Shown here: positions 4,863-10,831 of the stretch, piece after piece
Position numbering within the stretch: the stretch's first letter is position 1
Layout of the letters: the number at the start of each line of letters is the position of its first letter
Origin: JALSHZ01 sp964439815
GTDB lineage: Bacteria > Pseudomonadota > Gammaproteobacteria > UWMA-0217
DNA: 10,831 bases
Reading direction: 5' to 3'
Assembly (NCBI GenBank): GCA_964439815.1
Contig: CAYTPO010000119.1
Coordinates: 1-10,831 of the forward strand
Notes under the pieces: model-generated
Database searches by the model: none
What the model was told of the DNA's origin: nothing
What the model saw: the letters and a program-made list of their open reading frames with translations, nothing else
Translations under genes and position numbers: made by a program

Positions 4863-6326
4863 ATGAAGATCAAACCAAAAACCCTCGCAGTGGCCATGCT
4901 TCTGGCGCTGGGTAGTGGCTATTCAGCATCACTATCGGCTGCACCAGCTACTGCGAAAAACGAGACAGCCTCTGCCAGGCTCACCTTTGCCCAGGCTTTC
5001 GCACTGGCCAGCAAACGTGCTCCGGAATTGGCCAGCGCCCAGGCACAGATCGACCAGGCCGAAGCGGCAAAGAGAGAGGCCAAGGGCAACCTCTTTCCCA
5101 AACTCCATGCCGATATCGAGGCCAGCAGCTCTACCAACCCACTCAACGTCTTCGGCATGAAGGTGATGCAGGGCAATGCCACCTTCCGTGACTTTGGCGC
5201 CGGGGAATTCAATCCGGCCAACCCCAATGTACTCGACGTTGCGCCGCTGGACCTCAACGACCCGGACGATTACCAGAACATTACCAGTCGGCTGCAACTG
5301 GATGTCCCGATCTATAACGGTGGCAAGATTCGCGGCTATGTCGAGATGGCCGATGCCTATGTCGGCGCTGCGGAGAAAGGCAAGGAATACAACCGCCAGA
5401 AGCTGATTCTCGATACGCTGCAGGCCTACGAAGGAGTACGTACCGCCAAGGCCTATGTCGATGTTGCCGAGCTGGGACAGAAGGCCGCCCACTCCTACGT
5501 CGAGATCGCACGCAAGATGTACCGCGAGGGACTGGTCTCCAAGAGCGATATGCTGCGCGCCGAAGTGAATCTGGGGGAGGTCGATCTGAAGGTGACCGAA
5601 GCACGAAACTTCCTCAATAACACCATCGAAAAGCTGCGCACGATGACCGGTTTGCATACCACTAACGCACTGGAAGTCACCGATGAGGTCATTCCCCCGC
5701 TCCCCGAAGGCACGATTGCCGACTACCGTCAGGAAGCCATTGAAGCCAACCCGGCCATTCAGGCATTGCAGAAAAAGATTCTGGCCGCCCGAGCTGCCAC
5801 CAAGGTTGCCAAGGCCGACTACAAGCCCCATTTCAACGTGATGCTGCGACAGGAGTGGAATGACGAGGACACCCTCGGAGGTGACAGCTCCTACACCATT
5901 GGTGGCGTGCTGAACTGGAACCTGCTCGACTTTGGTGTGCGCTCGGCTGCGGTCTCCAAATCCGCGGCGGAAGTAGAGAAGAACCGCGCCGAATTGCGCA
6001 CCGCCCAGGACGAACTTTCGGTTCAGGTGGACAAGATCTGGCGCGATGCCCAGCTCGCCACCGAGCAGGTTGCAGTACGCGCCAAGGGTATCGGTCAGGC
6101 CAAGGAGGCAGAACGACTCGAACGACTGCGCTACGAGCAGGGCATCTCCACCCTTACCCAACTGCTGGCAGTGCAGACCGCACTCGACAAGGCGCGGGCC
6201 GACTATGTCGCGGCACGCTACAAGGAAACCATGCAGCGCGCCGCATTGCTGTTTGCACTGGGCAAGCTCGACCTGCAGGCGCTCGACACCAAAACCACGA
6301 CCCCTGGTCTGGCCAACGATCTTTAA
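4863..6326 (+). CDS. TolC-family outer-membrane efflux protein
   Basis: This is the outer-membrane channel of the tripartite pump. From ATG 4863 the product is 487 residues with a Sec signal peptide (MKIKPK, hydrophobic core at 8-19, cleavage likely after A26 or A27). An in-frame GTG at 4821 is not the start, because it lies inside the operator palindrome and would put 14 residues ahead of the signal peptide. The mature protein shows two outer-membrane-efflux repeats. The first runs from LTFAQAFALASKRAPELASAQ through a beta segment ending LQLDVPIYNGGKIRG and a long alpha-helical stretch. The second starts near EAIEANPAIQALQKKI, with VLNWNLLDFGVRSAAV as the matching strand-turn and a long coiled helix containing YEQGISTLTQLLAVQTALDKA. 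This repeat structure is diagnostic of trimeric TolC/OprM-type proteins. No N-terminal lipobox is visible. It is the first gene of the operon, 20 bases ahead of the adaptor gene. Confidence 0.92.
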   Translation: MKIKPKTLAVAMLLALGSGYSASLSAAPATAKNETASARLTFAQAFALASKRAPELASAQAQIDQAEAAKREAKGNLFPKLHADIEASSSTNPLNVFGMKVMQGNATFRDFGAGEFNPANPNVLDVAPLDLNDPDDYQNITSRLQLDVPIYNGGKIRGYVEMADAYVGAAEKGKEYNRQKLILDTLQAYEGVRTAKAYVDVAELGQKAAHSYVEIARKMYREGLVSKSDMLRAEVNLGEVDLKVTEARNFLNNTIEKLRTMTGLHTTNALEVTDEVIPPLPEGTIADYRQEAIEANPAIQALQKKILAARAATKVAKADYKPHFNVMLRQEWNDEDTLGGDSSYTIGGVLNWNLLDFGVRSAAVSKSAAEVEKNRAELRTAQDELSVQVDKIWRDAQLATEQVAVRAKGIGQAKEAERLERLRYEQGISTLTQLLAVQTALDKARADYVAARYKETMQRAALLFALGKLDLQALDTKTTTPGLANDL

Positions 6327-6346
6327 CGGATACTGGGAACAACATC

Positions 6347-7450
6347 ATGAAATCAATCAAACTCAAGAAACCTGTTCTGACCATTTGCATGTTGCTTGCC
6401 GGGTCACCGTTGCTGACCCAGGCCAATGAACCGGCCGCTGCAACCCACACTGAAGGCGAAGCCATCAATGTCAGCGTCATCGAGCTGCAGGCCGCCAAGC
6501 GCCCCATCTATGCCACCCTGCCCGGCGTCGTAAAGTCCGCCGATGAGGTGCAGGTGGCCTCACGTTTCATGGGCTACATCCGCAAGATCAATGTCCACGA
6601 GGGTGAAGCCGTGAAGAAGGGCACGACTTTGTTGCTGGTCGACCCGATCGATGTCGAGGGGGGAATTGGTCAGGCCAAGGGAGCCGTGGCCTCTGCCCTG
6701 GCAGCCATGAAGGACGCTGAGCGGGATTTCGAGCGCTTCAGCAAACTCTATGCCGAGGAGGCCATTCCCGAAGCACAATTTCAGAAATACAAACTGGCCT
6801 ATGATGTCGCCAAGGCACAATACGGCGCCGCAAAATCCGCGCTGAAGACAGCCAGGGGACAGTTGCAATATGCCGAGATCAAGTCCCCCATCGACGGCAT
6901 TGTGACCGCCAAAATGACCGATCTCGGCCAGATGGCAGCACCCGGCAATCCCCTGCTGGTTCTGCAGGGCAGTGGCCATCTGCAAATCGAGATACAAGTG
7001 GATCACCAAACCTACCTGCCACTCAAGATCGGACAGGAGGTCAAGGTTGCCATCGAGGGTGTCGACTACCAGCCCATCTTCCTGACCGGCAAGATCGAGC
7101 GCAAGGTTGATGCGGCCGACCCCATGTCACATACCCATCTGGTCAAGATCGGCCTGGGTGATGATTCCCTGGTGGCCCCCGGTACCTATGCCCGCGTCTA
7201 TATTCCGGTCAAGGATCAGGTCGCCATCACTATCCCCGCCGATGCATTAAAGATTCGCGCCGGCATCAAGGGTGTCTTTATTGTCGATGACAAGCATCAT
7301 GCACATTTTCGCATGGTGCGCCCCGGAGAGGCCAGGGGCAGTGAGCTGGTGGTTCTGGCCGGCCTGGAAAGTGGCGACAAGCTCGTCATCAAGAGCGACC
7401 ACCCCCTGCACAACTACAGCAAGGTCAAGGTGGGAGGCGAATCACAATGA
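6347..7450 (+). CDS. RND efflux periplasmic adaptor (membrane fusion protein)
   Basis: This 367-residue adaptor should bridge the RND permease and the TolC-like channel. The N-terminus (MKSIKLKK, hydrophobic core at 9-19, possible cleavage after T-Q-A at 24-26) is a Sec signal. C14 does not sit in a proper lipobox, so a soluble periplasmic form is more likely than a lipoprotein. The first half of the lipoyl domain ends around GEAVKKGTTLLLVDP. A helical hairpin follows (roughly residues 105-172, with AAMKDAERDFERFSKLYAEE). The second lipoyl half is YAEIKSPIDGIVTAKMTDLG from residue 175, then a beta-barrel (about 210-285) and a membrane-proximal domain (about 290-365). A histidine cluster H317, H318, H320 lies in the last domain. 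The gene follows the TolC-like gene by 20 bases and its stop overlaps the permease start (ATGA, 7447-7450), so adaptor and pump are translationally coupled. Confidence 0.92.
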   Translation: MKSIKLKKPVLTICMLLAGSPLLTQANEPAAATHTEGEAINVSVIELQAAKRPIYATLPGVVKSADEVQVASRFMGYIRKINVHEGEAVKKGTTLLLVDPIDVEGGIGQAKGAVASALAAMKDAERDFERFSKLYAEEAIPEAQFQKYKLAYDVAKAQYGAAKSALKTARGQLQYAEIKSPIDGIVTAKMTDLGQMAAPGNPLLVLQGSGHLQIEIQVDHQTYLPLKIGQEVKVAIEGVDYQPIFLTGKIERKVDAADPMSHTHLVKIGLGDDSLVAPGTYARVYIPVKDQVAITIPADALKIRAGIKGVFIVDDKHHAHFRMVRPGEARGSELVVLAGLESGDKLVIKSDHPLHNYSKVKVGGESQ

Positions 7451-10400
7451 TCACCCAACCGATGAACTCGGCCGGGAAGCTGGCAAAAGCCTTCCTGACC
7501 TCCAAGATCACCGCGCTGATCATGCTCGGAGTGAGTCTGTGGGGATTAATGGCGGTCGTGGTCACGCCACGACTGTACAACCCCGAAATCGTCGTGCCTG
7601 CCGCACAGATCCTCGTTGTCCGACCAGGCCAGTCTCCCACCGAGATACAGGCGCAGATCGTCAAGCCGCTGGAAGCACTGATGGCGGGCGTAACCGGCGT
7701 CGAGCACACCTACGGCTATGCCATCAACGACCTTGGCGTGGTCACGGTGCAATTCGAGGTCGGCCGCAACGAGACGGACAGTCTGGTGCTGCTGTACAAC
7801 GAGATCATGCGCAATATGGATCGGCTGCCACCGGACACCATGCAGCCGCTGGTCAAGAGTATCGGAATCTCCGATGTGCCCATTCTGACCATTACCCTCT
7901 CCTCGGAGACAGAAGACGGTATGGTGTTGCGCGAGGTGGCCAGCAAGTTTCTGGAACAGTTGCGTGCCTTGCCGGATGTCGGCGTCAACAGCATTATTGC
8001 AGGGCAGAAAATGGCAGCCCGGATCCTCATCGACCCGGCAAAACTGGCATCCACCGGCATCACGCTGGAGCAGCTGCAAAAGATGCTGCAAGGCTCCAAT
8101 GCAGTATTCCCGGCAGGCAATCTGGTCAATAACAACAAACTGACCAGCCTGCGGGTCGATGGTGCCTTTGCCAATATTCAGGAGCTGGGCGACATCATTA
8201 TCGGCGCGCCCAACAATCATCCGGTCTATCTCAAGGATATCGCCCGGGTGGATTACGGACCGTTCGATCAGGATCAGTATTCCACCTTTGGCTACGGTCA
8301 GGCCGGGCCATCAGATCAGCCGATGGGCAACACAGCCCCTGCCGCCGTCATCGCCATTGGCAAGCGCAGTGGTACCAACTCGGTCACCATTGCCGAAAAC
8401 GTACTCGCCAAGCTGGAAGAGCTGAAGCGTGACGCACTGCCACAGGGCATCAATGTCGATGTCACCCGCAATTACGGCAAACGCGCCGATGATGCGGTCA
8501 ATACGCTGATGGAGCATCTGGCGATTGCCGTGATCGTAGTCGCGGTGATTCTGCTGTTCTTCCTCGGCTGGAGAGAGGCGGCCATTGTCACATTGACCGT
8601 GCCACTGACGCTGTTCGTCGTCCTGGGCGTCGGCATGGCCATTGGCCAGTCCATCAACCGGATCACGCTGTTTGCACTGATCCTGTCACTGGGTCTTTTG
8701 GTAGATGCCGCTATTGTGGTCATCGAAAACATCCATCGGCATCTGCATCATGGCGATCACCAGGATTTCGGCAAGCTGCTGGTCACGGCGACCAATGAGA
8801 TCGGCAATCCCACCAATATTGCCACCATTGCCGTCATTCTGGCCTTTGTGCCCATGGCCTTCGTAGGCGGCATGATGGGCCCCTTTATGCGCCCGATTCC
8901 GATTAATGTACCAGTCACCATGATTGCATCACTGATCCTGGCGTACATCGTCGTGCCATGGGCAGCGCATCACTGGCTGCACGGCAAGGCGCTAAAGGCC
9001 TTCGCCAGGCGCGAGACGCTGGAAGACGAACCCCACAAGCCAGACTGGCTGCATCGCAGCTACACCGCCATTGCCAGGCCACTGTTGCAGAGCCGCACCA
9101 AGCGCAACCTGCTCTTCGTCCTCGTGCTTCTGCTGCTGGTGGCTTCCATGCTGATGCCCGCCTGGCAGTTCATTCGCGGTGGCGGCATGAATGGTCCGCT
9201 GAGCCCACTGGGCGTCAATCTGAAGATGCTGCCCGAGGGCAACGTCAATACCTTCGTGCTGGAGATCGACACACCGGAAGGTTCGGCCGTGGAATACACC
9301 GCCAAGGTGGTCGAGGCCGTCGATGACGTGCTGCTGGAAAACCCTTACATCACCAACTACCAGAACTTTCTGGGACGCACGGCGGCATTGAGCTTTGCCG
9401 GCATGGTACGTGGTGATGCCATCCGCCAGGGTGCCAATCTGGCGCAGATCCAGGTCAACCTGGTGGACAAGCATCATCGGCCCAAGACTGCGGTGCTGGG
9501 CGCTGAAGTCTACGACGCCTTGAAACCGGTCATGGCGCAATACCCCGATTCGCGCATCAAGCTCTATCTGACACCACCGGGACCACCGGTACGCTCTCAG
9601 GTGCTGGCCGAGATCTATGGCCCTGACTACGAGAAGCTGCGCGAGACCGCAGCATTGGTAAAAGAGGAATTCCGCAAGGTCTACGGCATGATCAATGTCG
9701 ATGACTCGGTCACCGCCAATGTCCCCGAATTCCTGATCCGCGTCGATCAGCACAAGGCGATGCTGGCCGGGGTTGCGCCCGGGCAAGTGGCCAAGCTGAT
9801 TCACGACTATGTCTACGGCGTCAAGGCTGGCGCGGTACACATGGACTATCCGGAGCCGGTGGACATCGTCATTCAGCTTGATCGCACCCAGCGCGCCTGG
9901 ATACGGCAGATCAAGGATCTGATCCTGACCAACCAGATGGGCAAGCAGATTCCGATCGGCAGCCTGATCAGCGTCGAGCGCAACAGCCAGGCCAAGCCGA
10001 TCTACAGTCAGGATCAGCATCAGGTCGTCTACGTCATGGGCGACCTGCTCAATGCCAGCCCGGTCTACGCCACGCTGACGCTGAACAAGGCACTGGACAA
10101 TATCGAGCTGCCCAACGGCGTAACTCTGACTACCGCCAACCTCGGCTTCATCTCGGCCACACCCAATGACATCACCGAAAACCAGGTGCTCTGGGGCGGC
10201 GACATGCGGCTGACGCTGGATGTCTTCCGCGATCTCGGTGCCGCATTCATCGTGGCGCTGGTCTTCATCTACCTGCTGCTGGTGGCCTACTACCAGTCGT
10301 TCATGTTGCCGATGATCGTAATGGGGGCCATTCCACTGACACTGGTTGGCATCTTCCCCGGTCACTGGCTGTTCCAGATGCCGTTCAACGCGACCTCGAT

Positions 10401-10737
10401 GATCGGTTTCATTGCGTTGGCAGGCATCGTGGTGCGCAACTCACTGCTGCTGATCGACTTCATTCTCGATTATCGCCGCGAGGGCTATCCACTGCTTGAA
10501 TCCGTGCTGGAAGCCGGCGCCGTGCGCTTTCGTCCCATTCTGCTGACTGCACTGGCCATCATGTTCGGTTCCGCTGTCATGATCAGCGATCCGGTGTTCG
10601 GCGGGTTGGCGGTGTCACTGATCTTCGGCACCTTTGCCTCCACGGTACTGACCCTGCTGGTCATTCCGCTGATGTACTACATCTGGCAGTACTACGGCAA
10701 GGAGCAGCGGGCGCTACGGGCTGCGGAAGCAGAGTAA
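7447..10737 (+). CDS. RND efflux transporter permease subunit
   Basis: This 1096-residue inner-membrane pump is slightly longer than AcrB-type proteins (about 1050). It has the RND plan: one N-terminal membrane helix (about 20-41), a large periplasmic loop (PAAQILVVRPGQSPTEIQAQ, then GVTGVEHTYGYAINDLG), helices 2-6 starting near residue 355, a second membrane helix set starting near IARPLLQSRTKRN, a second periplasmic loop, and helices 8-12 at the end. TM4 contains GLLVDAAIVVIEN with a single Asp, D420, followed by Ala where HAE1 pumps have a second Asp. TM10 contains GIVVRNSLLLIDF with R997 at the place of the usual Lys. It probably works as a proton-driven trimer with the two upstream products. 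The residue pattern is not that of classical CzcA/CusA metal pumps or AcrB, so substrate class is left open. The start overlaps the adaptor stop. An intrinsic terminator follows 23 bases after its stop. Confidence 0.94.
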   Translation: MITQPMNSAGKLAKAFLTSKITALIMLGVSLWGLMAVVVTPRLYNPEIVVPAAQILVVRPGQSPTEIQAQIVKPLEALMAGVTGVEHTYGYAINDLGVVTVQFEVGRNETDSLVLLYNEIMRNMDRLPPDTMQPLVKSIGISDVPILTITLSSETEDGMVLREVASKFLEQLRALPDVGVNSIIAGQKMAARILIDPAKLASTGITLEQLQKMLQGSNAVFPAGNLVNNNKLTSLRVDGAFANIQELGDIIIGAPNNHPVYLKDIARVDYGPFDQDQYSTFGYGQAGPSDQPMGNTAPAAVIAIGKRSGTNSVTIAENVLAKLEELKRDALPQGINVDVTRNYGKRADDAVNTLMEHLAIAVIVVAVILLFFLGWREAAIVTLTVPLTLFVVLGVGMAIGQSINRITLFALILSLGLLVDAAIVVIENIHRHLHHGDHQDFGKLLVTATNEIGNPTNIATIAVILAFVPMAFVGGMMGPFMRPIPINVPVTMIASLILAYIVVPWAAHHWLHGKALKAFARRETLEDEPHKPDWLHRSYTAIARPLLQSRTKRNLLFVLVLLLLVASMLMPAWQFIRGGGMNGPLSPLGVNLKMLPEGNVNTFVLEIDTPEGSAVEYTAKVVEAVDDVLLENPYITNYQNFLGRTAALSFAGMVRGDAIRQGANLAQIQVNLVDKHHRPKTAVLGAEVYDALKPVMAQYPDSRIKLYLTPPGPPVRSQVLAEIYGPDYEKLRETAALVKEEFRKVYGMINVDDSVTANVPEFLIRVDQHKAMLAGVAPGQVAKLIHDYVYGVKAGAVHMDYPEPVDIVIQLDRTQRAWIRQIKDLILTNQMGKQIPIGSLISVERNSQAKPIYSQDQHQVVYVMGDLLNASPVYATLTLNKALDNIELPNGVTLTTANLGFISATPNDITENQVLWGGDMRLTLDVFRDLGAAFIVALVFIYLLLVAYYQSFMLPMIVMGAIPLTLVGIFPGHWLFQMPFNATSMIGFIALAGIVVRNSLLLIDFILDYRREGYPLLESVLEAGAVRFRPILLTALAIMFGSAVMISDPVFGGLAVSLIFGTFASTVLTLLVIPLMYYIWQYYGKEQRALRAAEAE

Positions 10738-10760
10738 TCTGCCAACCTGCTCTACGACGT

Positions 10761-10799
10761 AAAAGCCCGGCAGATCAGTGAAGATCTGCCGGGCTTTTT
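10761..10799 (+). terminator. strong intrinsic terminator of the efflux operon
   Basis: AAAAGCCCGGCAGATC (10761-10776) pairs perfectly with GATCTGCCGGGCTTTT (10783-10798) around the loop AGTGAA, and the right arm runs into TTTTT (10795-10799). The GC-rich 16-bp stem plus T-run is a textbook Rho-independent terminator. The A-run on the left arm means it could also stop transcription coming from the other strand. It marks the end of the three-gene operon. Confidence 0.92.
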
Positions 10800-10831
10800 C
10801 ATGACCCCATCGCGTCCAGCGCACTCTGCAG

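Noticed and set aside
4932..6161. 409-codon open frame on - opposite the TolC-like gene
   Set aside because: Antisense shadow. The + strand frame has a signal peptide and two efflux-protein repeats, and the - product is low-complexity Gly/Leu/Val.
8992..10365. 457-codon open frame on - inside the RND permease
   Set aside because: Antisense shadow of a continuous, intact RND gene; rich in His/Gln/Asp with no domain logic.
1..10831. CRISPR array, tRNA/rRNA genes, insertion sequences, phage or defence genes
   Set aside because: No regularly spaced repeats, no cloverleaf-like or rRNA sequence, and no transposase or integrase motifs were found on either strand.

Overview
The window reads as a stretch of Gram-negative, probably proteobacterial, chromosome. 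It encodes Sec signal peptides, an outer-membrane TolC-type protein, a tripartite RND pump and an acetylornithine-aminotransferase-like enzyme of beta/gammaproteobacterial style. Every supported gene lies on the + strand. Base composition is moderately GC-rich throughout, apart from one short AT-rich promoter/operator. I cannot name a genus.

Layout. Bases 1-144 hold the C-terminal end of a small GlsB/YeaQ/YmgE-type (transglycosylase-associated) membrane protein. It is followed at once by an unrecognised 206-residue protein (154-774) with a duplicated EILNAPLPG motif, a charged helical middle and a proline-rich tail. A non-coding stretch (775-1159) with small hairpins precedes an exported YbjN-domain protein (1160-1681). 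The region 1682-2439 contains a strong palindrome, what looks like a truncated, internally deleted relic of a DUF1835-type protein (1812-2240), and about 200 bp without a recognisable gene.

A two-gene operon follows. It has an EamA/DMT-type permease (2440-3363) and a class III PLP aminotransferase of the ArgD group (3360-4538), joined by a 4-base ATGA overlap. The gap 4539-4862 ends in a well-formed promoter whose -10 element is covered by a 32-bp, almost perfectly symmetric operator-like palindrome.

That promoter should drive a complete tripartite efflux operon: TolC-like outer-membrane factor (4863-6326), periplasmic adaptor (6347-7450) and RND inner-membrane permease (7447-10737). It is closed by a perfect 16-bp-stem intrinsic terminator (10761-10799). 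The three products together would span inner membrane, periplasm and outer membrane and expel a substrate using the proton gradient. Substrate and regulator are not identifiable here.

I did not find a convincing undescribed multi-gene system. The observations most worth following are the RND operator, the non-canonical proton-relay residues of the pump, the conserved duplicated peptide motif in the 206-residue protein, and the DUF1835-like relic.
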